A stretch of 64,000 nucleotides of DNA from Vibrio natriegens NBRC 15636 = ATCC 14048 = DSM 759 (GCF_035621455.1 NZ_CP141823.1:186001-250000); one strand, 5' to 3'. Shown: positions 18,857 to 28,527, numbered from the stretch's first letter. The notes: generated from the letters alone by a model not told the origin. A program made the numbers and translations.

Positions 18857-19852
18857 TTATTTCTCCGTCACTCGGCTAGTACCAAACACATTTGGGCGCA
18901 GGTAGTAATCAATTAAAGGGCTAACCGCATTCATAATCAGTACCGCAAAAGCCACGCCTTCGGGGTAGCTACCAAAGGTTCGAATCAACCAAACAAGCAG
19001 CCCACACCCCAGCCCATAGATAAGCTGTCCGCGAATACTGGTTGGAGAGGTAACAAGATCTGTCGCGATATAAAATGCGCCCAACATGGCAGCGCCGCTA
19101 GTGAGGTGAATCCACGGCGCTAGGTAGGCTTCAGCGTTGATCAAATGACTGACTAAAGCAGGTAGTGTCAGACCAAGCATGAAGGTCACAGGTATCGCCC
19201 AGTGAATAATGCGTCGCCAAATCAGATAACCACCGCCACACAAGATAAGGAAAGCACTGGTCTCACCAAGGCTCCCAGAATGCTGCCCAAAAAACTGCTG
19301 AGTAAACTCAACCGGCAAGGTTCTTTCAATACTGAGAGCCGTCGCCGCCGTCACGCCGTCAAAACTCAGCCATCCATCCGGTACGGTGACTAAGTTGTTG
19401 CTAAAATCTATCGGCGTTGGAGCCGCCCATTGGGTCATTTGAACCGGAAAACAGATCAGTAGCATGACGCGCGCGAGCATGGCTGGATTGAATAAGTTCT
19501 GCCCCAGCCCGCCATAGATTTGCTTACCCAAAATAATGGCAAACATACTGCCCAAAACCGCTAAGCTAATTGGGAACGAAGGCGGTAAACTCATGGCGAG
19601 TAGCAGCCCGGTCAGAATCGCTGAACCATCAAAACACGCACTAGGTTTCTTTTTCATTGCCAACAAACATAAACATTCGCTTATGATGCTGGTTAAACAA
19701 CACACGACTATCAGTGCCAAACTGTTGCGACCAAACTGAAAGCCAGCAAATACACAAGCCGGTAATAACGTTAAGATAACGAGATACATGATTCGTGTAG
19801 ATGAGCTCCCGTTGTGAGCAAATGGGCCAATTATTGAGTCATATTTGATCAT
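18857..19852 (-). CDS. rnfD: Electron transport complex subunit RnfD
   Basis: Membrane flavoprotein subunit of 331 residues with eight to nine helices. It is the partner of RnfG and in the family carries a covalent FMN on a Thr in an SGAT-type motif; here the likely site is SFDGVTAATAL (about residues 160-170). YGGLGQNLFNPAMLARV and DLVTSPTS are family signatures. It overlaps rnfC by 4 bp. Confidence 0.94.
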   Translation of the reverse strand: MIKYDSIIGPFAHNGSSSTRIMYLVILTLLPACVFAGFQFGRNSLALIVVCCLTSIISECLCLLAMKKKPSACFDGSAILTGLLLAMSLPPSFPISLAVLGSMFAIILGKQIYGGLGQNLFNPAMLARVMLLICFPVQMTQWAAPTPIDFSNNLVTVPDGWLSFDGVTAATALSIERTLPVEFTQQFFGQHSGSLGETSAFLILCGGGYLIWRRIIHWAIPVTFMLGLTLPALVSHLINAEAYLAPWIHLTSGAAMLGAFYIATDLVTSPTSIRGQLIYGLGCGLLVWLIRTFGSYPEGVAFAVLIMNAVSPLIDYYLRPNVFGTSRVTEK

Positions 19853-21426
19853 AACTGTTGCTCCTTCTCAGCGGCTTTTTCTTGGCGAGATACTCGCGCT
19901 GGACGAGGTGGGCGTGCCGGTCTCTCTGGACGAGTCGGCTTTTCCGCTCGCTCAGGTCGAGCATTGCGGGTTGGTCGCGTGACTTTTTTCGCGGCTTTGG
20001 CTTTCTTCTCAGTGGCCTCAAGGGCGAGACGCTGTTTTCTGGATTCATTGAGCACTTTGGTCTGAGCCGCTCTTTGCTCCATAAAGGTATGCGATGCAAT
20101 CACACCCTTTGCGTGCATAAAGTACTGAACTAAAGGAATCGAAGAGGGACAAACATATCCACATGCACCACAAGACAAGCAATGATTCACACCCAGTTCC
20201 TCGGCACGTTTTAAATCGGAAACGCGGGTGTACGCGGCCATTTGAAATGGCATCAAACCCATTGGACAAGCACGAACACATTGACCACAGCGAATACACT
20301 CTTGATGTTTGGTTTCAATAAACACTTCGTCTTCGGTTAACGCCAGTATTCCGCCAACCGTTTTATCAACAGGCACCTGCATTGAGGGAATAACCTGCCC
20401 CATCATAGGTCCGCCCAGAAGTAATCGTTCCGTCGAGTCACTCACCCCGCCGCAATAGTTGATTACTTCGTTCACCGGGGTTCCAATTGGTACCTCGACA
20501 TTTTTAGGTTCCGCGATCCCCTTACCACTGACCGTGACAATCCGCGAAACCAAAGGACGACGGAATCGAACCGCGTGGTACACCGCCCTAACCGTGGAAA
20601 TATTGTTAACTAAAATACCGACCTGAGTGGCACGCCCTCCTGGTGGAACATCTTTTCCAGTAAGCGTTTTTATTAAGTGCTTCTCGGATCCCATCGGATA
20701 AATACTCGGCACCTTACGCACGTCAATCGTGTCGACTTCACTCGCGGCATAATGGAGCGCACTTAAGGCATCCGGTTTGTTATCTTCCACGCCGATAATG
20801 GCCCTTTGCGCACCGCTTGCAATCAGCATCATCTGTATCCCAGAAATAATTTCTTCCGGGTAGGTTTGCATTGTTAAATCATCACTGGTCAGATACGGTT
20901 CGCATTCACCTCCATTAATGATGATGGTGTCTACGTTGGCGCTTCTTGAAAATCGCAACTTGACCGCGGCTGGGAAACCAGCGCCACCTAGCCCGACTAT
21001 GCCCGCTTCCGCCACGCGATCAATAATGGTGTCGGCATCTAAGTTATGGATATCTTCACCCGGCGAAGATACCCCCCATTGCTTATCGTCATTCGCGCGA
21101 ATCACTACCGTGTCACACTTCACTTTCGCCGGGTGAGTTGTGATATGCGGAACAATCGCCGTCACCACACCATTCACAGATGAATGCAAAGGTGCAACGA
21201 AGTCCGTAAGTCCAACAGCAACCAACTGCCCTCTGTGCACTGACTCACCAGGACCAACCAATACTCTTAACTTTGCTCCGGAACGCGTCTGCAAAGGTAA
21301 GTAGATATTCCGAGGCCAGAAATGGCGATCAATGCGTTGATCTGACGTTAACTCTTTATAGGCTTTGGGATGAATACCGCCACTAAATGGTTTATTCCAC
21401 AAACTAACACTGCTTAAACTGGACAT
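19849..21426 (-). CDS. rnfC: Electron transport complex subunit RnfC
   Basis: Cytoplasmic peripheral subunit of 525 residues that binds NADH, FMN and two [4Fe-4S] clusters. It contains GLGGAGFPAAVK (nucleotide/FMN region), GGECEPY and two cluster motifs, CIRCGQCVRACP and CLSCGACGYVCP. The last 70 residues form a Lys/Arg/Pro/Ala-rich tail with RPERPARPP-type repeats, not needed for the core fold and probably disordered. It precedes rnfD with a 4-bp overlap. Confidence 0.95.
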   Translation of the reverse strand: MSSLSSVSLWNKPFSGGIHPKAYKELTSDQRIDRHFWPRNIYLPLQTRSGAKLRVLVGPGESVHRGQLVAVGLTDFVAPLHSSVNGVVTAIVPHITTHPAKVKCDTVVIRANDDKQWGVSSPGEDIHNLDADTIIDRVAEAGIVGLGGAGFPAAVKLRFSRSANVDTIIINGGECEPYLTSDDLTMQTYPEEIISGIQMMLIASGAQRAIIGVEDNKPDALSALHYAASEVDTIDVRKVPSIYPMGSEKHLIKTLTGKDVPPGGRATQVGILVNNISTVRAVYHAVRFRRPLVSRIVTVSGKGIAEPKNVEVPIGTPVNEVINYCGGVSDSTERLLLGGPMMGQVIPSMQVPVDKTVGGILALTEDEVFIETKHQECIRCGQCVRACPMGLMPFQMAAYTRVSDLKRAEELGVNHCLSCGACGYVCPSSIPLVQYFMHAKGVIASHTFMEQRAAQTKVLNESRKQRLALEATEKKAKAAKKVTRPTRNARPERAEKPTRPERPARPPRPARVSRQEKAAEKEQQL

Positions 21427-21435
21427 GATTCACTC

Positions 21436-21963
21436 CTAAACCGACAATGAAGGCTTTGGCCAATACCATGTAGACACCGACGGCGTCACTTCGGACATGG
21501 TCAAGCAACCTCGTGTACAGGCTTTTTCACATAACTGACAACCGGTACACACGTCTTTTAGTACCGTGTGTAACTGTTTCGGCGCACCGACAATTGCATC
21601 AAAAGGACAGGCTTTGTAGCAGCGGTTGCACCCGTTACACTGCGTTTCATCAACTCTTGCCACCAGCTCAGTCTCTTGATCACTTGTATCAATAGAAACA
21701 CCGAGCAACTGTGCAACGTTTTGAGCAAGTAGCGCTCCGCCAGGTGGACAACAAGCCGGGCTTAGTTCACCAGTGACCATTTTTTCGGCGGCCTGGCGGC
21801 AACCAGCCTCTCCACACTGACCGCATTGGCCACCCGGCAGTAATGCTTCAACTTTATCTATCCTCGGGTCGCCTTCCACATGGAACACTTTTGCAGCGTA
21901 CCCAAGCGCAAGCCCAAGCAATGCTCCGAGCGTGACAAAAAATATAAGCGTCGTAAGTAACAT
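21436..21963 (-). CDS. rnfB: Electron transport complex subunit RnfB
   Basis: Ferredoxin-like subunit of 175 residues with an N-terminal membrane anchor (residues 1-26). Cysteines of the Fe-S domain are in LPGGQCGQCGEAGC, with the fourth in PACCPPGG, and two [4Fe-4S] motifs follow (CNGCNRCYKACP and CTGCQLCEKACTRGC). In Rnf it passes electrons to the low-potential acceptor side, here presumably NifF or a ferredoxin. Confidence 0.94.
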   Translation of the reverse strand: MLLTTLIFFVTLGALLGLALGYAAKVFHVEGDPRIDKVEALLPGGQCGQCGEAGCRQAAEKMVTGELSPACCPPGGALLAQNVAQLLGVSIDTSDQETELVARVDETQCNGCNRCYKACPFDAIVGAPKQLHTVLKDVCTGCQLCEKACTRGCLTMSEVTPSVSTWYWPKPSLSV

Positions 21964-21976
21964 GACTTAGTCTCCT

Positions 21977-22552
21977 CTATGCCATTCCCGAAAAGCCCAT
22001 GAAGGCCATCGACAAAAATCCCGCCGTGATGAATGCTATCGGAGAGCCTTTAAATGCTGCCGGAACCTGACTCAACATAAGTTGGCTACGTAAACCAGCA
22101 AAAATAGTGATGACGAAAAAGAAGCCCAGAGCAGAACCAAAGCTGAACATCAGGGTGTTGAGAAATGACAAATTGTCTTGAACAGCCAGCAATGCGACCC
22201 CAAAAACGGCACAGTTGGTGGTGATGAGCGGTAGAAATACGCCCAGAGACTGGTACAACTCGGGAAATGATTTTTTAACGTATAATTCAGTAAACTGAAC
22301 GACCGCAGCGATGACCAAAATGAAGGATATGATCCTCATAAACTCCAGATGCAACGGCTTCAAAATCGCAAACTCAATAATCCAGCTTGATACCGTCGCT
22401 AAGGTAAGCACGAAAATCGTCGCGATCCCCATTCCCACCGCACTGGTAATTTTGCTCGACACTCCCATGAACGGACACAAGCCCAGAAATTTGGCTAAAA
22501 CGACATTGTTTACGAATGTCGCACTCAGAAAAATGATCAATCCTTCGGACAT
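21977..22552 (-). CDS. rnfA: Electron transport complex subunit RnfA
   Basis: Integral membrane subunit of 191 residues with six helices. It contains FVNNVVLAKFLGLCPFMGVS and LITTNCAVFG, whose cysteines are conserved between RnfA and RnfE. It is the first gene of the nif-type rnf operon, 50 bp downstream of a good sigma-54 -24/-12 element and divergent from nifLA. Being under NifA sites marks this as the nitrogen-fixation Rnf rather than a housekeeping copy. Confidence 0.95.
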   Translation of the reverse strand: MSEGLIIFLSATFVNNVVLAKFLGLCPFMGVSSKITSAVGMGIATIFVLTLATVSSWIIEFAILKPLHLEFMRIISFILVIAAVVQFTELYVKKSFPELYQSLGVFLPLITTNCAVFGVALLAVQDNLSFLNTLMFSFGSALGFFFVITIFAGLRSQLMLSQVPAAFKGSPIAFITAGFLSMAFMGFSGMA

Positions 22553-22588
22553 AACAGCACTCCACTAGCTTCCTTTCTCGAAGGTGGT

Positions 22589-22602
22589 GCATAGCGTATG
22601 CC
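22589..22602 (-). promoter_or_regulatory. Sigma-54 promoter of rnfABCDGEH
   Basis: The minus strand reads GTGGCATACGCTATGCA: GG (22602-22601), 10 bases, GC (22590-22589). It is one of the best consensus matches in the window, 37 bp before rnfA. Confidence 0.88.
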
Positions 22603-22693
22603 ACGGAGCGTTTTTGCACTGGAATGAATCAAACAACCCCGTCAATACAGTGCTAGCGCGCAGGCTAAGCGCTTTTCTTTACCAAAATAGCTG

Positions 22694-22709
22694 TGTCACA
22701 AACCCAACA
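22694..22709. promoter_or_regulatory. NifA activator site in the rnfA/nifL intergenic region (1)
   Basis: TGT-CACAAACCCA-ACA matches TGT-N10-ACA. It lies 92 bp upstream of the rnfA -24 element. Confidence 0.75.
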
Positions 22710-22734
22710 AAGTTCGCTTGTTCGCATGAATAAT

Positions 22735-22750
22735 TGTCCGAAATCAAACA
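22735..22750. promoter_or_regulatory. NifA activator site in the rnfA/nifL intergenic region (2)
   Basis: TGT-CCGAAATCAA-ACA matches TGT-N10-ACA. It lies 44 bp upstream of the nifL -24 element and 133 bp from that of rnfA, so it could serve either promoter. Confidence 0.7.
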
Positions 22751-22793
22751 AACCTTCATTTAAGCGGGCCCGTCATACCTGGCTTGAGTGTTT

Positions 22794-22807
22794 GGAATAG
22801 GAAATGC
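22794..22807 (+). promoter_or_regulatory. Probable sigma-54 promoter of nifLA
   Basis: TTGGAATAGGAAATGCA has GG at 22794-22795 and GC at 22806-22807, 10 bases apart and 41 bp before the nifL ATG. It is less perfect than the rnfA element. Confidence 0.65.
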
Positions 22808-22847
22808 ATCGACGGTCTTATATCGCCAAACGTATAAGGAAAGACGT

Positions 22848-24389
22848 ATGGAACAACTTGATAGCCTGCTACCCGATAGCAATTCAACGGTGTTTGACAT
22901 GCAAGCGTTCGAGCAGATCGTTGCGCATGCTCCTGTCGCCATCAGCATTACCGACAAATATGGCAACATACTTTTCGTCAATAAGACCTTTAATCAGATC
23001 ACTGGCTATAGTTCACGCGAACTGATTGGTAAAAACTCGTCACTGCTTTCGTATAAGGCAACACCTCAACGCGTATATCAAAATATGTGGCTAGCCATTA
23101 CCAACGGTGACCATTGGCAAGGTCAGTTGGTCAACAGAAAGAAAAATGGTGAGCCGTATATTGCCGAAATTTCGATTTCTCGGCTAAAAGAGAAAAGTGG
23201 CGAGACACGATATTATGCCATCCATCGCGATATTACAGAGCGACACCAACGTATCACTGAGCAAAAAAATCAGTTCACACTCTTTCAGGCGGTGTTGAAT
23301 GGTTCTTCGACAGCCATTGCACTGGTTGATGCCTCCAACAAGCTGCTAGTCAGCAACAAAAAGTATCAACGGATACAAAACAGCATTCACCACAGCCCTA
23401 TCGACTTATTGCTGCAAAGCATTCAGAGAGACTATCAACAGACGAGTGTGGTTGAGTTCATCGGCGAACATAAAAACCGTACGCAAAATATCTCTGTTCG
23501 AAATGAAGACGGCACATGCGAACGATGGTTTGAATTTACATTGGCGAAAATCCCGGTTTCAACCATCAACATTGAACATTATTTTCTTCCAGACAGTGAT
23601 GATGACTATAGCGTTATCTCTATCACTGAGCGTACCAAAGAGAAGCTCTTGGTCGAGGAACGACGTATTAATGCTACCAAGCTTATGGCGAGGGACAATA
23701 AATACGTCCACGCCATGCAAGAAGCATTAATGGGAACACTGCATCAATTGCAGGGACCGTTCAATGTCATTGATTCCGCTGTAAATATTCTCAAACGTAC
23801 TAATGCCTCCTGCCCAGGTTTAATCGCGATGGATGACGCAATGGCGAATGCAAATGCAGCCATGCAAGAAATCATGCTCGCCATCCCAGAACGAGAAAGA
23901 GAAGCGCGTCAACCAGTGAATCTCAATGAAGTGATTCGTGACTCATGCAGCATCAGTAATGATGAATTGATGAGGCTATCGATCAACTTAGAACTTGATC
24001 TATCGCCAAAGCTGTCCTCAATCAATGGCACGCCTCATCGACTTATTCTTGCCATAAAACAGCTCATCGATAACGCGTTAGATGCTATCAAATATGCTAA
24101 GCCATCAGATCGGACTCTGTTCATTCAATCTTATGAGAAAAACGGAGAGATAGTGGTTGATATCGAAGACAATGGCTTAGGGGTGAAAGAAGATCTTCGT
24201 CTGACCGTATTCCAACCATTTTATAGCACCAAGCCAAAGCACCAGTCTGGCTGTCGCGGTATTGGGCTTTCTATCGTGCAACAGGTGCTCAATGAACATT
24301 CAGCCACCGTAACGATCTCAGACAGCCGCCAGCTAAACGGCGCCAAAGTCTGCTTAACATTTCCAATTAATAGCGGTAAGTCATTATGA
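22848..24389 (+). CDS. nifL: NifL, redox/nitrogen-sensing anti-activator of NifA
   Basis: Cytoplasmic flavoprotein of 513 residues that inhibits NifA under oxygen or fixed nitrogen. The ATG at 22848 follows AAGGA. Residues about 20-130 form the FAD-binding PAS1 domain (APVAISITDKYGNILFVNKTF) with its PAC segment. A second PAS-like region follows to about 270, then an H-like region with TLHQLQGPFNV, and from about 400 a GHKL ATPase domain with NALDAI, DNGLGV and GIGLSIV boxes. The gene overlaps nifA by 4 bp, consistent with the coupled synthesis known for nifLA. Confidence 0.95.
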   Translation: MEQLDSLLPDSNSTVFDMQAFEQIVAHAPVAISITDKYGNILFVNKTFNQITGYSSRELIGKNSSLLSYKATPQRVYQNMWLAITNGDHWQGQLVNRKKNGEPYIAEISISRLKEKSGETRYYAIHRDITERHQRITEQKNQFTLFQAVLNGSSTAIALVDASNKLLVSNKKYQRIQNSIHHSPIDLLLQSIQRDYQQTSVVEFIGEHKNRTQNISVRNEDGTCERWFEFTLAKIPVSTINIEHYFLPDSDDDYSVISITERTKEKLLVEERRINATKLMARDNKYVHAMQEALMGTLHQLQGPFNVIDSAVNILKRTNASCPGLIAMDDAMANANAAMQEIMLAIPEREREARQPVNLNEVIRDSCSISNDELMRLSINLELDLSPKLSSINGTPHRLILAIKQLIDNALDAIKYAKPSDRTLFIQSYEKNGEIVVDIEDNGLGVKEDLRLTVFQPFYSTKPKHQSGCRGIGLSIVQQVLNEHSATVTISDSRQLNGAKVCLTFPINSGKSL

Positions 24390-25984
24390 TAGAAGATCAT
24401 TCTCTTTTAGATTTAGAGCGTCAGTTATTGGCGGCAATGTATCGAATATCTAGTGTTCTAAACGCTAGCTTAAATTACGTTGAGTCGTGCGACAAAATAC
24501 TTAAAATTCTGCACGATGAGTGTCGTTTACAGTGTGGCATGCTCACTATTCTTGACCACCAAAAGAACATTTTATTGGTTAAGTCTGTACATAGCCCACT
24601 TAGCGACAGTAGCCGAGAACAAAAGAACGTTTACTATAAGACCGGTGAAGGTATTGTCGGAGAGGTCCTCAGCCAAGGGAGCTCTATGGTAATTCGTAAT
24701 CTCGGTAGCGATATGCGTTTTGCGGACAAATTGGCACTTTATGACTATGACAAGCCTTTCATCTGTGTCCCAATCAAAGACAGTAATAGTAAAGTTCTTG
24801 GCGCACTTTCAGCCCAACCACCTAATGTCAGCGACGAGCACCTTACGTTGTTGTCGAAATTCCTCGATATGATTGGCAACTTAATCGCCAAGAATATTCA
24901 ACTGTCTCAGAACGTTGAGCGAACCGAAAAAGAGCTTGTTGATGAGCGTGACGGATTACGCCGTAAAGTCCGTAACAACTACAGTTTTCACAACTTAGTG
25001 GGACACACCAAAACCATGAGACAGATTTTCGATCAAATTCGTCTGGTGTCTCGCTGGGATTCTACGGTGTTGGTTCGCGGTGAATCGGGGACAGGTAAAG
25101 AGCTTATCGCCAACGCGATTCACTATAACTCTCCTCGTGCTGATCGTCCGTTCATCAAACTCAACTGCGCAGCACTGCCTGATAACTTGCTCGAATCTGA
25201 ACTGTTCGGTCACGAAAAAGGCGCATTTACAGGTGCGGTCAAGCAGCGTAAAGGGCGATTTGAAATGGCACACAATGGCACTATTTTCCTGGATGAAATT
25301 GGCGAAACCAGTGCAGCGTTTCAAGCAAAGTTGTTACGAGTATTGCAGGAGAAAGAGTTTGAACGAGTCGGGGGGACAACAACTATTTCGGTAAACGTGC
25401 GTATTATCGCCGCGACTAACCGACACCTGGAAGAGGAAGTGACGCAAGGTAACTTCCGTGAAGACCTTTATTACCGCCTCAATGTTATGCCAATGCACTT
25501 ACCTCCTCTTCGCGATCGCATTCAAGACATTCCAGAGCTGGCCGAGTTCATGCGCAAAAAGCTCAGTAAGCAACAAGGCCGTAACCTCACCATCAGTGAT
25601 GATGCGATACGTGTGATGATGAATCACACTTGGCCGGGTAACGTGCGTGAACTAGAAAATACCTTAGAACGCGCTTCGGTATTGTGCGAGTCCGGTGTCA
25701 TTGATGCCAGTTTAATCAAAATCAACCAGTCTGAACCCAGCTTTTCACCGCCGGTTCAATCCGCTTACACACCCCCACTTTCTGCCGCTGCACCACTTCG
25801 CGCTGCAGAAAGTCAGCTTATACATCGGGAGAAAAGCAAACCGGCTGACGAGAGAGAACTGGTAATCGACGCGCTTGAGCGATCTGGTTGGGTAAAAGCC
25901 AAAGCAGCAAGGCTGCTCAATATGACGCCGCGTCAAATTGCTTACCGAATTCAAATATTAAATATCGAGATGAAACAAATCTGA
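24386..25984 (+). CDS. nifA: NifA, sigma-54-dependent activator of nif genes
   Basis: Enhancer-binding protein of 532 residues. The order is GAF domain (about 20-170), AAA+ domain with Walker A GESGTGKE (232-239), sigma-54 contact loop GAFTGA (279-284) and DEIGE (303-307), and a C-terminal Fis-type HTH (about 490-532, [18 protein letters not shown]). No Cys-x4-Cys interdomain motif is present, as in NifL-controlled NifA proteins of gammaproteobacteria rather than the self-sensing rhizobial type. TGT-N10-ACA sites at the nif promoters in the window are its expected targets. Confidence 0.96.
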   Translation: MIEDHSLLDLERQLLAAMYRISSVLNASLNYVESCDKILKILHDECRLQCGMLTILDHQKNILLVKSVHSPLSDSSREQKNVYYKTGEGIVGEVLSQGSSMVIRNLGSDMRFADKLALYDYDKPFICVPIKDSNSKVLGALSAQPPNVSDEHLTLLSKFLDMIGNLIAKNIQLSQNVERTEKELVDERDGLRRKVRNNYSFHNLVGHTKTMRQIFDQIRLVSRWDSTVLVRGESGTGKELIANAIHYNSPRADRPFIKLNCAALPDNLLESELFGHEKGAFTGAVKQRKGRFEMAHNGTIFLDEIGETSAAFQAKLLRVLQEKEFERVGGTTTISVNVRIIAATNRHLEEEVTQGNFREDLYYRLNVMPMHLPPLRDRIQDIPELAEFMRKKLSKQQGRNLTISDDAIRVMMNHTWPGNVRELENTLERASVLCESGVIDASLIKINQSEPSFSPPVQSAYTPPLSAAAPLRAAESQLIHREKSKPADERELVIDALERSGWVKAKAARLLNMTPRQIAYRIQILNIEMKQI

Positions 25985-26005
25985 CAATTTTTGAAAGCCA
26001 GATAT

Positions 26006-26021
26006 TGTCGGCAAACGGACA
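26006..26021 (+). promoter_or_regulatory. NifA upstream activator site for nifB
   Basis: TGT-CGGCAAACGG-ACA matches TGT-N10-ACA, 66 bp (start to start) upstream of the nifB -24 element. Confidence 0.82.
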
Positions 26022-26071
26022 ATTGTTACTAGTTAGAATCCTTAGCTTATGTAAAACAATACTTTAGTTAA

Positions 26072-26085
26072 GGAACAATGATTGC
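26072..26085 (+). promoter_or_regulatory. Sigma-54 promoter of nifB
   Basis: AAGGAACAATGATTGCA has GG (26072) and GC (26084) 10 bases apart with TTGCA at -12, 41 bp before the nifB ATG. Confidence 0.8.
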
Positions 26086-26125
26086 AATGAAGCTTATTAA
26101 AGGCATTTAATCATAAGGGGCAGAC

Positions 26126-27451
26126 ATGGAAAGTCCTTCATCAAGTGTAAAAAGTGACGATTGTGCACAAGATAATCTTCATCACTTTTTCAATAAACAA
26201 ACGCAGGATAAAATTGCAAAACACCCGTGCTATTCAAAACAGGCTCATCAATACGCGCGTATGCATTTACCTGTAGCACCAGCATGCAACATACAATGCA
26301 ACTACTGTAACCGGAAATATGACTGCAGTAATGAGTCTCGCCCGGGAGTCGTGTCACACGTTATGGATAGTGCTGCGGCACTCAAACAGTTTTCAACCAT
26401 TAAAAAGCGAGCGCCTAACTTGACGGTAGTTGGAATCGCAGGCCCTGGTGATGCTCTCGCAAACCCACAAGCCACATTTAAAACGCTTCGCGATATTCAT
26501 AAAGCCGACCCAAACGTACAGCTTTGTATCTCAACCAACGGACTTGCACTTGCTGAACATGTTATGACGCTGGCGGTATTAGGCGTTAATCACCTCACCA
26601 TTACGATTAATTGTATTGATGCTGATATCGGAGAAAAAATCTACCCTTGGATTTTTTACAACCGAAAAAGACTTAAGGGCAAAATCGCGGCACAAACACT
26701 TATCGAGCGTCAATTGCTCGGATTACAGTTAGCAGCGAAGGCTGGCATGCTGGTGAAAGTGAACACGGTACTTATCCCGGGCATCAACGACCATCACATT
26801 GCTCAAGTATCAGAGAAAGTGAAATCTCTGGGCGCGACGTTACATAACATCATGCCCCTGATTTCCGACCCAAGTCACGGCACCTATTTTGGGTTGAGTG
26901 GTCAGCGGGGGCCAACCGAAGATGAACTGCAACGCGTCCGAGAAGAATGCGGTGTGCACATGCCGCAAATGACCCATTGTAAACAGTGCCGAGCAGACGC
27001 TGTTGGAATGCTTAGTGATGACAAGGCCTCAACATGCGGCTCGTCTTCTAAACCATCGGTATATAAAGTCGCGGTTGCCAGCCATGGAGAGGCCCACATC
27101 GGATTGCATTTTGGCCATGCCAAACGCTTTGAGATCTACCAATATGACCAACAATCACAGCAATTCCTTTTTGAGGAATCACGTAACGTTGCTCAATACT
27201 GCACAGGCCAAAGTGAATGTGGTGAAGAGTCTGAAAAAGAAGCCTTGTTCGACACAATCGCAGATTGCCAAGTGGTTCTCAGTGCGAGAATCGGAATCTC
27301 ACCGTGGCGTGAATTAGAGAAACGTGGAGTGATTCCCAATGTTGACTTCGCCTTCCAACCAGTAAGCAGCAGCTTAGAAGCAATCGCCAAACAATACTGT
27401 CGTGAAACTCAGCAAGCGGAGACAAAACATGAGCTTTTCAATCAACAATAA
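26126..27451 (+). CDS. nifB: NifB, FeMo-cofactor precursor (NifB-co) synthase
   Basis: Radical SAM enzyme of 441 residues that fuses [4Fe-4S] units and inserts the central carbon to give NifB-co. The SAM-cluster cysteines are C54, C58 and C61 (CNIQCNYC), followed by the NifB-typical NRKYDCSNESRPGV. From about residue 310 a NifX/NafY-like domain follows (VASHGEAHIGLHFGHAKRF), giving the two-domain NifB form. The ATG follows AAGGGG. It overlaps the ferredoxin gene downstream by 23 bp, so the two are probably translated together. Confidence 0.96.
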   Translation: MESPSSSVKSDDCAQDNLHHFFNKQTQDKIAKHPCYSKQAHQYARMHLPVAPACNIQCNYCNRKYDCSNESRPGVVSHVMDSAAALKQFSTIKKRAPNLTVVGIAGPGDALANPQATFKTLRDIHKADPNVQLCISTNGLALAEHVMTLAVLGVNHLTITINCIDADIGEKIYPWIFYNRKRLKGKIAAQTLIERQLLGLQLAAKAGMLVKVNTVLIPGINDHHIAQVSEKVKSLGATLHNIMPLISDPSHGTYFGLSGQRGPTEDELQRVREECGVHMPQMTHCKQCRADAVGMLSDDKASTCGSSSKPSVYKVAVASHGEAHIGLHFGHAKRFEIYQYDQQSQQFLFEESRNVAQYCTGQSECGEESEKEALFDTIADCQVVLSARIGISPWRELEKRGVIPNVDFAFQPVSSSLEAIAKQYCRETQQAETKHELFNQQ

Positions 27452-27689
27452 ATGTGTCGGCTGTCATGCCTGTATGACCGTGTGTCCTAATCAGGCGATA
27501 TATAAAAGCGACAGAGCAGACAAACCATTCGCGATTCATTCTAAGCGGTGTAATGAGTGCTCTTCTTTTTGGCACGAGCCACAATGCGCCAGTATTTGCC
27601 CTATCGAAGAGGCGATTGTTGACCACACCAGTCGCCCCCTAAACCCTTTAGGCAGCTTGAGCCCGCAACATGATAGGAGCTCAGTATAG
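27429..27689 (+). CDS. NifB-linked 4Fe-4S ferredoxin (FdxN-like)
   Basis: Small ferredoxin of 86 residues. The first cluster motif is CVGCHACMTVCP. The second is irregular, CNECSSFWHEPQCASICP, with eight residues between the second and third cysteines, as in the FdxN-type partners of NifB. The start at 27429 lies inside the end of nifB. Its stop TAG shares a base with the GTG start of nifQ. Likely electron donor to NifB, inferred from position and motif. Confidence 0.9.
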   Translation: MSFSINNKCVGCHACMTVCPNQAIYKSDRADKPFAIHSKRCNECSSFWHEPQCASICPIEEAIVDHTSRPLNPLGSLSPQHDRSSV

Positions 27690-28213
27690 TGAACGCTGAA
27701 AAATGCAAACAGTACTGGCGACCAATCGTCCACTCTTATCTGAGTGGGCGATCTTCGCTGCCACTTTACCTCGGATTGAAGAAAAGCCACTTTATTCAAC
27801 TTATTGAATTTTTTGGCCTTGAGGTAAGTTTAGCCAATCTCGAAACCAAACAAGCTAGGTTACGTAGCGAGTTAATGGCATTACGAACAGAAGAATACGA
27901 TCAACTACGTCAACTGTTATCTCAGAACTTGGATAACTCACACCCGTTTGCAGAAGAAATGGCCATCGTTATATCAAGTGGTTGTACGGGAAGCCAACAC
28001 CTCTGGCATGACTTAGGACTACCCGAACGGGCTCTACTGACACAATTATTTTCTGACTATTTCCCTAACTTATCTGCTAAAAATGTTAACAACATGCGCT
28101 GGAAACGGTTTTTATACCGTCAGTTATGTGAAAACGGCGGCGACTATGTATGTCGCTCGCCAAGTTGTGAAACCTGCTCAAGCTACAGTGAATGCTTCGA
28201 TACTGTGTCGTAA
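27689..28213 (+). CDS. nifQ: NifQ, molybdenum delivery to FeMo-co
   Basis: Protein of 174 residues that carries a Mo-Fe-S cluster donating Mo to the NifEN scaffold. The C-terminal motif C-RSPS-C-ET-C-SSYSE-C is the conserved C-x4-C-x2-C-x5-C of NifQ. It starts with GTG overlapping the previous TAG. It is last in nifB-fdx-nifQ, followed by a modest hairpin terminator. Confidence 0.93.
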   Translation: MNAEKCKQYWRPIVHSYLSGRSSLPLYLGLKKSHFIQLIEFFGLEVSLANLETKQARLRSELMALRTEEYDQLRQLLSQNLDNSHPFAEEMAIVISSGCTGSQHLWHDLGLPERALLTQLFSDYFPNLSAKNVNNMRWKRFLYRQLCENGGDYVCRSPSCETCSSYSECFDTVS

Positions 28214-28249
28214 TCTCACTCAATATCGTTTAAATATTGAGCTACCATT

Positions 28250-28276
28250 GCCGAACGTGTAAGTTCGCGGCTTTTA
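28250..28276 (+). terminator. Probable terminator after nifQ
   Basis: GCCGAAC pairs with GTTCG(CG)GC (two-base bulge) and is followed by TTTT. From here to 28527 lies the long leader expected for a cold-shock gene; no other structure could be assigned by eye. Confidence 0.5.
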
Positions 28277-28527
28277 ACATTCAGAGACGTGTAGATCCCA
28301 AAAAAATAAATACAAATAATCCTTTACATGTGATCACTAAAAGACAATAATGGCGCCGCTCTGTTGTTCAGAGTTATTAAATGAGACATCACGTAGTAAA
28401 AGTAAAACCCTTAGAAAACCAAGTTGTTATCCTCAGTGTTTCCCTTAGCTTCAAAGATACATTAAATAATTCAAGCTACTAGCGCATTCAAATAATTAAT
28501 TTTTTCAATTTATATAAGGGACATATC

